A stretch of DNA of 64,000 nucleotides from an uncultured Crocinitomix sp. (GCA_905478225.1 CAJQHR010000007.1:24947-88946), one strand, 5' to 3'; positions 38,423-48,850 are shown, counted from the first letter of the stretch. Numbers and translations are program-made. Notes: a model not told the origin generated them from the sequence alone.

Positions 38423-38544
38423 TCCGCTTTTTTTTACAAAGATAATTAACTCAATGAGAATAGCAGAATGCAAGTCTGCTCAAATATTCAACCTTTAATT
38501 GTTTGCAAGCTAGGATGTTTTTATAATTTTCCCTACCTTTATAT

Positions 38545-38892
38545 ATGCCTATGAGCGAAGTAGATATGAAATTGCAGAAACTTTATTATTCAATGGGTGA
38601 GGTTTCCGAAATGTTTGATGTAAACGCTTCATTAATACGTTTTTGGGAAAAAGAGTTTTCCATCATCAAACCAAAAAAAAATAAAAAGGGCAATCGACTG
38701 TTTACTCAAAAAGACATTAAAAACTTTGAATTAATTTACCGATTAGTGAAAATTGAAGGCTATACACTTGGAGGTGCAAAGCTGAAATTGAGAAGAGGAA
38801 AGAAATCGATAAATGAACCAAATCAGGAAGATGTTGTATTAATGCTTGAACAAATTAAGAAAGAATTATTGTCTGTGAAGGAGGCCTTATAG
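38545..38892 (+). CDS. MerR family transcriptional regulator
   Basis: A 115-residue MerR-type regulator: LYYSMGEVSEMFDVNASLIRFWEKEF is the DNA-binding helix-turn-helix with its wing (NKKGNRLFTQKDIKNF), followed by a helical dimer region. There is no metal- or drug-binding C-terminus. The Bacteroidota-type -7 box TACCTTTA ends 3 bases before the ATG, so the mRNA may be nearly leaderless. The start could also be two codons later. Confidence 0.88.
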   Translation: MPMSEVDMKLQKLYYSMGEVSEMFDVNASLIRFWEKEFSIIKPKKNKKGNRLFTQKDIKNFELIYRLVKIEGYTLGGAKLKLRRGKKSINEPNQEDVVLMLEQIKKELLSVKEAL

Positions 38893-38947
38893 AATTGGAA
38901 TGATAATTGTTTAAATGGATATTTGAGTAATCAATAATAATTAAATC

Positions 38948-39745
38948 ATGAAAAGAAATCTAATATTTAGTCTTGTTGCAGTTATGTTTTTAGGAACATT
39001 GGCTTCAACTATGGGGGAGAAAGAGTCTAAAAAGTTAGCCGGAACAGATAAGTAATTTGTGTTGATGGTCGAATAATTTTTCAACGTTCTGACTCTGAAA
39101 TGAAAAAGGGGGATATATTTTTTCAGCTACAGCGCTTTCTTTTATAACGCCTCAAGCAAGAGCTGCAGTTATAAGCAGTCTTAAAGGACGTTTTGTACTT
39201 TCTCCGTCTGAAAAAGGACAAACTAAAATATTACCAGCAGCAAATAATATTTCGTCGCGTTCTGGTGCGCTTATTAATATGATTGATTTGAAAAATCATT
39301 TTTCGGGTGAATATTTAGTGTTAGACGAAATTCAATTAGAAGTAGGTGCGGAAAATTTCCCAATGGATGATCCTTTTTTTATATGAGCTTTACCTATAAA
39401 GGTCAAAAAATCAGAAAAAAGTTAAAGCATAACCAGGGGAATTTATTACTCATTGAGAAAGAAGATCTTTATAAGATTGACGGAGAATCAATTCCAGTTT
39501 AAACGATGGATATGTCTTTATACTACCGCCAAGGAGATAAATCAACTAAAATTAGTGAGTTTAAACCTGTGTTTCCTGATCTGGAAGAGTTAAAAGATGA
39601 AATTCAAATTATTAGAGAAGAATTTTCGGACAAAACTAACGAAGTTCAAATCCAAGAAATAACTGCTTATTTGGGCGAATTTTACGGAAAACCGCAAAAG
39701 CAAAATTTGAACCTTTGGTTGAAACAAGAATTTGACCTAGAATAG
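38948..39745 (+). pseudogene. decayed secreted protein gene with at least three frameshifts and a stop
   Basis: A signal peptide (MKRNLIFSLVAVMFLGTLAS) starts at 38948. Repairing single bases joins it to IICVDGRIIFQRSDSEMKKGDIF, then SATALSFITPQARAAVISSL and LKGRFVLSPSEKGQ, then MSFTYKGQKIRKKLKH and, after an in-frame TAA at 39500, MDMSLYYRQGDKSTKISEF to 39745. The frameshifts lie at 39052, in the T run at about 39118-39123 and in the T run at about 39376-39382. I do not recognise the family; the whole would be about 265 residues. It follows the MerR gene. Confidence 0.75.
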
Positions 39746-39828
39746 TTCACAATTTCAACGAATTCTTAACAATTGGCTGCAAATAATTAATTTCGGCTTA
39801 AAATGATTTCTATACCCGTTCATGTTTT

Positions 39829-39836
39829 TATCTTTG
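39829..39836 (+). promoter_or_regulatory. guaA -7 promoter box, near-leaderless
   Basis: TATCTTTG matches the Bacteroidota -7 consensus TAnnTTTG and ends 4 bases before the guaA ATG. With the usual short distance to the start site, the transcript would begin at or just before the ATG, leaving no ribosome-binding site. Confidence 0.55.
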
Positions 39837-39840
39837 CGGC

Positions 39841-41373
39841 ATGCAAGAGACGATTATAATTCTAGATTTTGGTTCGCAGTACACGCAATTGATTGCACGA
39901 AGGCTAAGAGAACTGAATGTTTATTGTGAAATCACACCCTGGAATAAACCAAAGGAACTTACCGAGAACATTAAAGGTGTTATCTTATCTGGCAGTCCTT
40001 TTTCGGTAAGAGACGAAAATTCTCCAGTTCCACAAATTGAACTGTATAAAGGCAAAATTCCATTATTGGGCGTTTGTTTTGGTGCGCAATTTATGGCCAA
40101 TCATTTTGGAGGAGAGGTATTGCCTTCAAAAATTCGAGAATATGGTCGTGCAAATCTTTCTCATGTCGATAACGACTCTATATTGATGAAAGGTGTTCGT
40201 GACAACTCTCAAGTTTGGATGAGTCATGGCGATACCATTAAAAAAATTCCTTCAGATTTTAAAGTGATTTGCAGTACAGAAGATGTAGAATTTGCAGGTT
40301 ATAAAGTAGATAATGAAGATACATTCGGAATCCAATTCCATCCAGAAGTTTATCATTCAGAAGATGGGAAACAGATATTAGAAAACTTTATAGTGAATGT
40401 GTGTGGATGTGATCAGAGTTGGACTCCAGATTCATTTATAGACGTCACAATTCAAGGTTTAAAAGACAAGATTGGTGACGATAGTGTTATTTTAGGTTTA
40501 TCTGGAGGAGTAGATTCTTCAGTTGCGGCAACATTATTACACAAAGCAATAGGTCCTCAGTTGCATTGTATTTTTGTGGATAATGGATTATTAAGAAAAA
40601 ACGAATTTGAAACAGTTTTAGCTTCTTATGAAGGATTAGGATTAAATGTGAAAGGGGTTAATGCAAAATCTAAATTCTACACAGCTCTTGCGGGAGAATC
40701 TGATCCAGAAAAGAAACGAAAATTAATTGGAGGTGTTTTTATAGATGTCTTTGATGAAGAATCACATAAAGTAAAAGATGCCAAGTGGCTCGCTCAGGGA
40801 ACAATTTATCCTGACGTAATTGAATCAGTATCTGCCACTGGCGGACCATCTGCAACCATTAAATCGCACCATAATGTTGGTGGCTTACCGGATTACATGA
40901 TGCTAAAGGTTGTTGAGCCTTTGCGTTTGCTTTTTAAAGATGAAGTGAGACGAGTTGGAAGAGCTTTAGGAATGCCTGAATCAATTATTGGTCGTCATCC
41001 ATTTCCAGGACCTGGTTTAGGAATTCGGATATTAGGTGACATTACCGTTGAAAAGGTACGGATTTTGCAAGAGGTTGATCATATCTTCATTGAGGGGTTA
41101 AAAAAGTGGAACCTGTATGATGATGTATGGCAGGCTGGTGCTATGTTACTACCAGTTCAAACCGTTGGAGTAATGGGGGATGAGAGAACATATGAAAATG
41201 CAGTGGCATTGAGAGCCGTAAGTTCAACGGATGGAATGACGGCAGATTGGTGTCATTTACCTTATGATTTCTTGGCGAAAATGTCAAACGAAATCATTAA
41301 CAATGTAAAAGGGATTAATCGTGTGACATATGATATTAGCTCTAAACCACCTGCTACAATTGAATGGGAATAG
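39841..41373 (+). CDS. guaA: GMP synthase (glutamine-hydrolysing)
   Basis: A 510-residue two-domain enzyme converting XMP to GMP. The N-terminal class I glutamine amidotransferase has Cys79 in GVCFGAQFM and the His-Glu pair in [12 protein letters not shown]. The C-terminal synthetase has the ATP-pyrophosphatase P-loop [10 protein letters not shown] and the C-terminal dimerisation domain ending PATIEWE. The length and motifs are normal. The promoter box ends 4 bases upstream, and the LysM protein follows after 57 bases. Confidence 0.98.
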   Translation: MQETIIILDFGSQYTQLIARRLRELNVYCEITPWNKPKELTENIKGVILSGSPFSVRDENSPVPQIELYKGKIPLLGVCFGAQFMANHFGGEVLPSKIREYGRANLSHVDNDSILMKGVRDNSQVWMSHGDTIKKIPSDFKVICSTEDVEFAGYKVDNEDTFGIQFHPEVYHSEDGKQILENFIVNVCGCDQSWTPDSFIDVTIQGLKDKIGDDSVILGLSGGVDSSVAATLLHKAIGPQLHCIFVDNGLLRKNEFETVLASYEGLGLNVKGVNAKSKFYTALAGESDPEKKRKLIGGVFIDVFDEESHKVKDAKWLAQGTIYPDVIESVSATGGPSATIKSHHNVGGLPDYMMLKVVEPLRLLFKDEVRRVGRALGMPESIIGRHPFPGPGLGIRILGDITVEKVRILQEVDHIFIEGLKKWNLYDDVWQAGAMLLPVQTVGVMGDERTYENAVALRAVSSTDGMTADWCHLPYDFLAKMSNEIINNVKGINRVTYDISSKPPATIEWE

Positions 41374-41430
41374 TACATTACGATACATGATTAACGAGGC
41401 TCCCTTCTTCGCCAAATGAATGTTTAAGAG

Positions 41431-43302
41431 ATGAAAAAAATTATAGGATTATTGATTGTTTTAATTGGGATTGCGCTCCCTATTTATGCGCAACCCGAAG
41501 ATGCAACTGTTGAAACAATAGATGGTAAAAAGTACTACGTGCACATTGTCCAACAAGGGAATACCCTCTATGGTATTCATCAATTATACAATACCAGCGT
41601 TGAATCAATTCTTGCAGAAAATCAAGGACTTTCAACCGATTTGAACGTTGGACAACTGATTATAATTCCAATAAAAGTCACAGAAAATAAACATTACGGT
41701 AAACACACGGTTAAAGAAGGAGAAACGCTTTACGGAATTTCTAAAACTTATAAGTGTAGCGTAGACGATCTAAAAACATTGAATCCAGATTTGACAGATG
41801 GGATTTCTCCCGGTCAAGAACTTTTTGTACCGAAAGCAGGCATAGATGGCGGTGCCGAACGGATCGGTGAAGTCCTTCAATCTGATCCGGTTGTGCAAGA
41901 AGCGGATAAAACAGAACAAACATTTGAAGTCTCGTATAAAGACTCTATAGTTGAGCATACCGTATTACCGCACGAAACACTGTATAGTATTGCTAAAAGA
42001 TATATGGTAAGTTCTGATACCATTATGGCTTTAAACGGCCTGCGTAACACACGGATTAAAAAAGGAGATGTACTTAAAATTCCTGTAAAAAATGTGAATT
42101 ATGAAGTGATTGAAAAGGATTTAACGGAACTTGTTGTAGAAGATACGCTTGCGCCAGTTTACAAAGAGACTGAATTTAAAGAGTCTTATAACGTCGCCTT
42201 GTTTTTGCCGCTAATGCTCAGTAAAAATGATCGCGAAATGAGTAAACCCCTCAAATTAGATGAAGTTCGTGAAATGTATGGCACAACAAAAATTTCTTTC
42301 GATTTTTATCAAGGATTTTTATTAGCAGCAGATTCTTTATCCAATGCAGGTTTATCAGTTGATATTTATGTCTATGATACGAATAGGGACACCGCTACAA
42401 TCGGAAAAATCTTTAAAAAGCCAGAGTTCGAAACAATGGATTTGGTAATTGGACCATTATATCCAAGAACGATTCCATATACGGCAAAACTTTGTGCTGA
42501 AAAACAAATTAGAATTGTATTGCCGTTTAATTCAGATGCAGAAATATTGTATGAAAATCCTTATGCATACAAAGGAGTGGCGTCAAACATGACATTGTTG
42601 GATGGTACCATAGACTATATTATTGAGAATCATAAGAACCACAACATAATTATTCTTAAACCAAAAACAGCTTTAGATATTGCACTTTACGAGCGAGCAA
42701 GAGCACGTTTTAATGAAAAAATAAAAAGAGAGTCGGGCACGTATAATATCAGCGTAATTGAGACTCCAGGAAGTAGTTCTGGCCGCACATTAAATGCCCT
42801 CATTAATAAGGATACCACAAACGTATTTATTATTCCATCAACAAATTTAACGCTTGTTTCTAACGCCATGAGCAATTTAAATCAAATGTTGAACATGAAC
42901 CCTTATTCAAAAAAACTGCGGGTAATTGCTTTTGGGCTAGAAGAATGGAACAAGTTTACTGATTTAGATGTGAAATATAGAAATCGATCCAATCAACACT
43001 ACGCTTCTTACCGTTTTTTAGATTATGATTCAGAGCAAGGTGTTAAGTTTATCCACGCCTTTAGAAATCGTTTTGGAACAGATCCAAATGTGTATTCGAG
43101 CCAAGGATTTGATTATGGCATGTATTTCTTAAGTGCCTTGCATTTGTATGGAACTAATTTTGATTTATCCATAGCACAGCATCAAATGAAATTAACTCAA
43201 AACGATTTTCAATTCCGTACAGTCGAAAATGGTTCTGGTAGAGAAAATCAACGCGTTTGTATTGTCAAGTACGACAATTACAAGTTGGTTCAACTTAAAT
43301 AA
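41431..43302 (+). CDS. LysM and periplasmic-binding-domain lipid/peptidoglycan-associated protein
   Basis: A 623-residue secreted protein with signal peptide MKKIIGLLIVLIGIALPIYA. Three LysM peptidoglycan-binding modules lie at about 30-77, 90-136 and 170-217 (for example GNTLYGIHQLYNTS, GETLYGISKTYKC, HETLYSIAKRYMVS). The rest, from about 250 to the end, has a periplasmic type I binding fold (NVALFLPLMLS, DLVIGPLYPRT). It probably senses or binds a ligand close to the cell wall. Such proteins often follow guaA in Flavobacteriales. A strong terminator follows. Confidence 0.87.
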   Translation: MKKIIGLLIVLIGIALPIYAQPEDATVETIDGKKYYVHIVQQGNTLYGIHQLYNTSVESILAENQGLSTDLNVGQLIIIPIKVTENKHYGKHTVKEGETLYGISKTYKCSVDDLKTLNPDLTDGISPGQELFVPKAGIDGGAERIGEVLQSDPVVQEADKTEQTFEVSYKDSIVEHTVLPHETLYSIAKRYMVSSDTIMALNGLRNTRIKKGDVLKIPVKNVNYEVIEKDLTELVVEDTLAPVYKETEFKESYNVALFLPLMLSKNDREMSKPLKLDEVREMYGTTKISFDFYQGFLLAADSLSNAGLSVDIYVYDTNRDTATIGKIFKKPEFETMDLVIGPLYPRTIPYTAKLCAEKQIRIVLPFNSDAEILYENPYAYKGVASNMTLLDGTIDYIIENHKNHNIIILKPKTALDIALYERARARFNEKIKRESGTYNISVIETPGSSSGRTLNALINKDTTNVFIIPSTNLTLVSNAMSNLNQMLNMNPYSKKLRVIAFGLEEWNKFTDLDVKYRNRSNQHYASYRFLDYDSEQGVKFIHAFRNRFGTDPNVYSSQGFDYGMYFLSALHLYGTNFDLSIAQHQMKLTQNDFQFRTVENGSGRENQRVCIVKYDNYKLVQLK

Positions 43303-43313
43303 AAAAAGATTAG

Positions 43314-43347
43314 AAAAGCCTTGCCAATAAATGTCAAGGCTTTTTTA
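43314..43347 (+). terminator. terminator after the LysM protein
   Basis: A perfect 10-base stem, AAAAGCCTTG with CAAGGCTTTT, around an 11-base loop and a T run, 11 bases after the stop. Confidence 0.9.
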
Positions 43348-43372
43348 TTTTTGTATTTCTAATACGTTACGA

Positions 43373-43978
43373 ATGACAAAAAGGATTGGTGATCGCATAA
43401 GTGTTGAAGATAAAGATGGCGCAACGACCATAGTAATTAGTCCCCTGCGGGTTTGGTGGAAAGAAATGTTACTCACAATTTGGGTATCTGGATTTACATT
43501 TGTTGGTTTATTCATGATTTATATGTTAGCTTCTGGATTTGCAGGGTTAAATTATGAGGGAGCGCCAACAGAGAAGCAGGTGGATAATCAATTTATTTAT
43601 AGCATTATTTTTCTTGGCTTTTGGTCTTATTTCGAATATAAAACTCTCAAATCGTTGTTGTGGTATCGCTTTGGTAAAGAGTTAATCTTAATTGACACTG
43701 ACGGTTTTTCACTTAAAAAATCAATTCTGTCTTACGGAAAAGCAAATCGTTATTTCTTTGAGAATATGAAGGAATTTCACCAGGCTAAAGAAGAGCCTAC
43801 ATCATTTGGTAATTTCTTTGAAAACGCTTATTGGTCGTTAGGAACAGATGCCTTAGTGTTTACATATAACAAAAAAGGAAAGTCATTTGGGAGAAGAGTA
43901 GATCCTAAAAACGGAAAACTATTGTTAAACCTTATTGATGATCGCGTAAAGAAACGCATCAAAAAAAGAAAAAAATAG
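43373..43978 (+). CDS. hypothetical membrane protein
   Basis: About 201 residues. The start MTKRIGDRISVEDKDG is preferred over the in-frame ATG at 43331, which lies inside the terminator. Two membrane helices follow (WKEMLLTIWVSGFTFVGLFMIYM and FIYSIIFLGFWSYFEY), then a soluble C-terminal domain of about 85 residues with a basic tail (DDRVKKRIKKRKK). A TATTTTTG box (Bacteroidota -7 type) lies upstream at about 43344. No family is recognised. It converges with the CoA-transferase gene, 11 bases apart. Confidence 0.65.
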   Translation: MTKRIGDRISVEDKDGATTIVISPLRVWWKEMLLTIWVSGFTFVGLFMIYMLASGFAGLNYEGAPTEKQVDNQFIYSIIFLGFWSYFEYKTLKSLLWYRFGKELILIDTDGFSLKKSILSYGKANRYFFENMKEFHQAKEEPTSFGNFFENAYWSLGTDALVFTYNKKGKSFGRRVDPKNGKLLLNLIDDRVKKRIKKRKK

Positions 43979-43989
43979 GCGCGTCTTTT

Positions 43990-45066
43990 TTAGCGTTTAA
44001 TATTGAATACTACGGTTTGTACACGCTTGGTATTTATTCCATCCACTTCTTCTTCCAGAATTAGCTTTTTGGCAGAATCCCTTTCAAATACTTCTTTTAC
44101 ATTTTTAATCTGTGCTACGGGAACAAATTTCCCTTCTAAAAGTGGGAGCAGGGTTGCTAGCTCAAATTGACCTACGGCATCTTGAAGGTATGAAGCTAAA
44201 GAAAGCCGATTAACGACTCTTACAGCATTGTTCTCAAATGCCGGGTGATCGATTAAATCAGGAATCTTAAGTATGTTGCAAAGGCTAGTAAATTGTTTAT
44301 CACTACCAATGGCAAAAGTAATCGAACGATTATCCTTTGTCATGAAAAACTCTCCATAGGGTGCAATATTCGGATGTTTACTACCTATACGTTGCGGAAT
44401 ATGACCTTCCATTAACCAGTTAGATGCCTGGTTAGCTAATGAAGCCACGGCAGAATCAAATAAGGAAACAGAAACTAAACATCCGCCTTTTTGAGCAGCA
44501 TCTCGCTGGTAAAGCGCCGTTAATATTCCAGCTTTCAACTGGTGTCCAGCTAATAAATCGATCAGCGCAACAGGCATTTTTACAGGTCCAGATCCCGCTG
44601 TCCCATTCATGGACATAAAACCAGATTCGGCTTGCAGAATTAGATCATAAGCTACTCGGTCACTTTCGTGTCCAAATCCAGTAATTTCCGCATAAATTAA
44701 ATTGGGGCTCAACGTTTTTAGAGTTTCATAATCCAAGTTAAACTTTTCAGCATCACCTGCCTTAAAGTTCACGATAAGGATATCCGCTGCAAGGAGTAGT
44801 TCATTGAGTTGTCTTTGGTCAGATGCATCTGTCAAATCCATGAAAACCGATTTCTTACGCCAATTCACAGCAGCATAATAAGCCGAAATAGATGCCTTTT
44901 TATTCTCAGTGGGCAATTTCCATGATCGCGTCACATCTCCGCCCGATTTCTTATTTTCCACTTTTGTGACCTGAGCGCCCAATTCCGCAAAAAACAATCC
45001 AACAGAAGGACCAGCCAAAACGCTGGCAATTTCTACCACTTTTAAATGTTTGAATTCTTGTTTCAT
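43990..45066 (-). CDS. CoA-transferase family III (CaiB/BaiF) protein
   Basis: A 358-residue enzyme moving coenzyme A between carboxylic acids, or racemising 2-methylacyl-CoA. The N-terminus LKVVEIASVLAGPSVGLFFAELGAQVTKVE is the family signature, followed by the catalytic-aspartate region near LIYAEITGFGHESDRVAYDLILQAESGFMSMNG, where Asp in YDLILQA is the predicted nucleophile. The protein is shorter than typical 400-residue members but ends normally. The substrate is unknown. Confidence 0.88.
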   Translation of the reverse strand: MKQEFKHLKVVEIASVLAGPSVGLFFAELGAQVTKVENKKSGGDVTRSWKLPTENKKASISAYYAAVNWRKKSVFMDLTDASDQRQLNELLLAADILIVNFKAGDAEKFNLDYETLKTLSPNLIYAEITGFGHESDRVAYDLILQAESGFMSMNGTAGSGPVKMPVALIDLLAGHQLKAGILTALYQRDAAQKGGCLVSVSLFDSAVASLANQASNWLMEGHIPQRIGSKHPNIAPYGEFFMTKDNRSITFAIGSDKQFTSLCNILKIPDLIDHPAFENNAVRVVNRLSLASYLQDAVGQFELATLLPLLEGKFVPVAQIKNVKEVFERDSAKKLILEEEVDGINTKRVQTVVFNIKR

Positions 45067-45171
45067 GGCATGTGATTCAAATTATTGGAATACTATTTTT
45101 GCACCAAATTAGAGTTCTAAAATAAGGTTTATTCCCTAAATTCGCGACATCCGAAATTAAGGTATTTTTTT

Positions 45172-47313
45172 ATGATAAAAGAAAATTACGTTGAGAGGGA
45201 AACTGGGCTTAAACTCAAATCCGTCAGAAAAACCATAGGTTTACTTGAAGAGGGTGCAACAATCCCTTTTATTGCCCGTTACCGAAAAGAACAGACCGAT
45301 AATTTAGATGAAGTAGATATTTTAAATATTCAAAACGCATTAGGTCGATTTGGCGAGATCTCCAAGCGTAAAGAATATATTTTAGGTGTATTGAAGGAGA
45401 AAAAAATCACTGATGAAGCGCTGCTCAATAAAATAAATGAAAGCTTTGATTTAAATCGATTGGAGGATTTGTATTTACCCTATAAAACCAAACGAAAAAC
45501 AAAAGCCGAACAAGCTAGAAATGCGGGCTTAACCGGATTGGCAAAAATTATAATGAAACAGGATAATGGTGATCCAATATCCGCCGCGAAACGGTTTACC
45601 CATAAAGATTATTCAACCCCTGAAGCTGCGCTCGAAGGCGCAACTTTCATTATGGCCGACTGGATGAATGAAAACGAAATTGTGCGTGATCGCATGCGTT
45701 CGTCATTTATTGAACACAGCGTACTGACCTCTAAATTAGTGAAAACAAAAAAAGATTTAGCGGATAAATTCCGCGATTCTTTTGACTACAGTCAGCGTTT
45801 AAAAGGCTGCCCTTCGTATCGGCTTTTGGCGATATTACGTGGGAATGAGGAGGGGTTATTGCGAATCAAAATCGAACCAAATAAGGAATATGCAATTAAT
45901 TGGCTCGAACGATTTTTTGTAAAGAACACCAACCAAGCCAGCGCACTTGTAAAAAGTGCCGTAAAGGATGCCTATAAACGGTTATTGCAACCTGCACTCG
46001 AAACGGAAACAAAGAATCATTACAAGACCTTGGCAGATGATCAATCAATAACAACATTTTCTAAAAATCTTGAAAAGTTGATGCTGGCAGCACCTGTAGG
46101 CAGTAAAAGAACGTTGGCCATTGATCCCGGTTTTAAATCTGGATGCAAAGTCGTTTGTTTAGATGAAAATGGCGACTTATTGCACAACTGCAACATCTAT
46201 CCGCATCCACCACAAAAAGAAAGTTCAAAAGCTTCTGCTAAAATATTTCAATTGGTTCAATCTTATAAAATTGAGGTAATTGGCATTGGAGATGGGACAG
46301 CTGGAAGAGAAACTGAAGCATTTATAAAACGCGTACATTTTGATCGAGACTTATCCGTATTTATTGTTCGAGAAGATGGGGCATCTATTTACTCGGCATC
46401 CAAAATTGCGCGGGAAGAATTTCCAACCTTCGACGTTACTGTCCGTGGCGCAGTTTCAATAGGCAGGCGTTTAATGGACCCTTTGGCGGAATTGGTTAAG
46501 ATTGACGCTAAATCTTTAGGGATTGGCCAATACCAGCATGATGTGAATCAAACGAAATTACAAAACCAGTTAGATCATGTGGTCTTGATGGCGGTCAACA
46601 AAGTGGGGGTGAATTTAAACACGGCATCTAAATATTTGCTGTCTTACGTTTCAGGATTAGGACCAAAATTAGCCGAAAACATTGTGGCCTACCGGACAGA
46701 AAATGGACCATTTGAAAGCCGCGAAGCATTGAAAAATGTTCCGCGACTGGGTGCAAATGCTTTTCAACAAAGTGCTGGGTTTTTAAGAATCCGAAAAGCA
46801 AAAAATCCATTGGATAACAGTGCCGTTCATCCAGAACACTATAAACTAGTGCGAGAGGGAATTCGCAAGGCCGGATTTAAATTGGAAGACGTTATTGGAC
46901 AAAAAGACAAAGTGCTAATTGTGAAAGAGAAACTCAGTACCTTAACAAGCAATGAGCTTGGCACTTATGCGCTTAACGATATTTTGGCTGAGTTAGAAAA
47001 ACCAGGGATTGATCCTCGAAAAAGCGCCAAAATATTCCAGTTTTCTGCCCAAATTAAAACCATTTCTGATTTAAAATTGGGGATGAAAGTGAACGGAATA
47101 GTGACGAATGTGACGGATTTTGGTGCATTTGTTAATATTGGAATTAAAGAAAACGGCTTGATTCATAAGACACAATTGGCAGATGAATTTGTCTCACAAC
47201 CAACAGATTACATAAGTTTGCACGACCAAGTCAAGGTGGTAGTCGTTAGCGTTGATATAGAAAGAAAACGAATTGGGCTTTCATTGAAAAAAAGTGAATT
47301 AGCAGATTTATAA
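45172..47313 (+). CDS. tex: Tex family RNA-binding transcription accessory protein
   Basis: A 713-residue protein. Order: helical N-terminal Tex domain, YqgF-like RNase H fold (LAIDPGFKSGCKVVCLDENG, VIGIGDGTAGRETEAFI), helix-hairpin-helix region (KVGVNLNTASKYLLSYVSGLGPKLAENIV), and a C-terminal S1 RNA-binding domain (GMKVNGIVTNVTDFGAFVNIGIKENGLIH). The complete domain set and length make the call firm. Tex affects transcription and RNA metabolism in the cytoplasm; its exact role is not settled. Confidence 0.95.
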   Translation: MIKENYVERETGLKLKSVRKTIGLLEEGATIPFIARYRKEQTDNLDEVDILNIQNALGRFGEISKRKEYILGVLKEKKITDEALLNKINESFDLNRLEDLYLPYKTKRKTKAEQARNAGLTGLAKIIMKQDNGDPISAAKRFTHKDYSTPEAALEGATFIMADWMNENEIVRDRMRSSFIEHSVLTSKLVKTKKDLADKFRDSFDYSQRLKGCPSYRLLAILRGNEEGLLRIKIEPNKEYAINWLERFFVKNTNQASALVKSAVKDAYKRLLQPALETETKNHYKTLADDQSITTFSKNLEKLMLAAPVGSKRTLAIDPGFKSGCKVVCLDENGDLLHNCNIYPHPPQKESSKASAKIFQLVQSYKIEVIGIGDGTAGRETEAFIKRVHFDRDLSVFIVREDGASIYSASKIAREEFPTFDVTVRGAVSIGRRLMDPLAELVKIDAKSLGIGQYQHDVNQTKLQNQLDHVVLMAVNKVGVNLNTASKYLLSYVSGLGPKLAENIVAYRTENGPFESREALKNVPRLGANAFQQSAGFLRIRKAKNPLDNSAVHPEHYKLVREGIRKAGFKLEDVIGQKDKVLIVKEKLSTLTSNELGTYALNDILAELEKPGIDPRKSAKIFQFSAQIKTISDLKLGMKVNGIVTNVTDFGAFVNIGIKENGLIHKTQLADEFVSQPTDYISLHDQVKVVVVSVDIERKRIGLSLKKSELADL

Positions 47314-47409
47314 TTTAACAACTAAATCCCTTAAAAATTACTACATTTACTTCTTAATTCGTGTCCAAGCTACAATAGAAAGATACGGGATCGCAAAAGT
47401 GATAATAAA

Positions 47410-48849
47410 ATGTCAGAACAGAGAAGATTAACGACAGAGGAGAAGGCGTTAAAAATAAACTTAAGGAGTGATATCTACGGTGCATTTGCAGAAATTGGTG
47501 CTGGACAAGAGGTGGCGGCAAACTTTTTTAAAGCAGGCGGTTCTTCTGGAACAATAGCATTCACACACTCCGCTTACGATATGAAAGTAAGTGATAGTTT
47601 GTACGGGAAATGTAAACGTTATGTTTGCGAGGATCGTTTATTGCAAATGCTGGAAAAGGAGTATTCTACTATTGAATCTACACTTCATGAACGAGCTGAT
47701 GCAACACAGTTTTTTGCGTTTGCCAATACTGTGGAGTCTCTAAATTATCATAAAACAAATCAAGGGCAGGGTTGGATTGGTCTTAAATTTCAGGATCAAG
47801 TAAATAAACCACCCAATGAAATAGTCATGCACATTAAAATGCATGATACCAGTAACAAACGTCAACAAGAGGCCTTGGGTATTTTGGGCGTAAACCTAAT
47901 TCATGCGGCTTATTTTGAACATAGAAGTATTGAAGATTTTTTAAATGCTTTGACCTATCGTTTACCACGTTCAAGAGTTGAAATTGACATGCTGCGCGTT
48001 TCAGGTTCCGATTTGCAAAAATTAGACAACAGAATTATTGCCTTGAAATTGGTGAAAATGGGGTTGACGGATGCCACAATGTTCGATCAGAGTGGGGCGG
48101 TGTTACAGCCGAGAACAGCATTGTATAAAAAGAATGTTTTATTGATGCGTGGGCGTTTCAGACCTATGACCAAGGTCCATGTGGATATGATTGAGTCTGG
48201 CACAAAACAGTATTTGGCAGAGGAAGATGTGGAAAAGAAGAATACCACCTTATTGCTTGAACTTACACTGAAGGATTTAACCGCGGATGGTAAAATTTCT
48301 GACACAGATTTTATCGATAGGGCGGAACTGCTTTGTTCTATGGGATACACCGTGATGATTAGTAATTACCTCAAACATTATAAAATGATTGAGTACCTAA
48401 CATCTATTACAAAAAACAAGAAGATTGGCGTTTTGCTCGGAATTTATAACCTGCAAACCATTTTTGATGAGAAGTATTATAAGACATTAAATGGTGGCTT
48501 ATTAGAGGCGTTTGGAAGAGGGTTCGGGCATAACATAAAAATGTATGTCTATCCAGCTTTAAATGTTGAAACGGGCGATATTTATGATATTGATAGTTTC
48601 GAAATCCCTGATCACCTTAAGGGATTATTGGATTATATGCTTAAAACTAATAAGCTCGAAAATATTCATGACTTTGATCGTAAATTATTACACATTTTGT
48701 CGGATGATGTATTGTCTAAGATTCATTCTGGTGTTTCTAACTGGGAGGATGATGTTCCAGAAAGTGTAATGAAAGCCATTAAGTTTTATCAAATATTTGG
48801 ATATCGGGCCGAAAAGTTTTCGAAAACAACGGTGAATGCGAAGCGGTGA
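47410..48849 (+). CDS. conserved Bacteroidota protein of unknown function
   Basis: A 479-residue soluble protein with no signal peptide or membrane helix. Segments that look conserved are FKAGGSSGTIAFTHSAYDM, HERADATQFFAFANTVESLNYHKTNQGQGWIGLKFQ, GVNLIHAAYFEHR and LLMRGRFRPMTKVH. I recall similar proteins in Bacteroidota databases carrying unsupported names such as adenylyltransferase or TonB-dependent receptor; neither is supported by the sequence (no nucleotide-binding HxGH and no barrel). It has its own upstream region and is not tied to its neighbours. Function unknown. Confidence 0.7.
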   Translation: MSEQRRLTTEEKALKINLRSDIYGAFAEIGAGQEVAANFFKAGGSSGTIAFTHSAYDMKVSDSLYGKCKRYVCEDRLLQMLEKEYSTIESTLHERADATQFFAFANTVESLNYHKTNQGQGWIGLKFQDQVNKPPNEIVMHIKMHDTSNKRQQEALGILGVNLIHAAYFEHRSIEDFLNALTYRLPRSRVEIDMLRVSGSDLQKLDNRIIALKLVKMGLTDATMFDQSGAVLQPRTALYKKNVLLMRGRFRPMTKVHVDMIESGTKQYLAEEDVEKKNTTLLLELTLKDLTADGKISDTDFIDRAELLCSMGYTVMISNYLKHYKMIEYLTSITKNKKIGVLLGIYNLQTIFDEKYYKTLNGGLLEAFGRGFGHNIKMYVYPALNVETGDIYDIDSFEIPDHLKGLLDYMLKTNKLENIHDFDRKLLHILSDDVLSKIHSGVSNWEDDVPESVMKAIKFYQIFGYRAEKFSKTTVNAKR

Positions 48850-48850
48850 C

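Noticed and set aside
39841..41373. A purine riboswitch before guaA
   Set aside because: The promoter -7 box ends 4 bases before the ATG, leaving no room for a leader structure.
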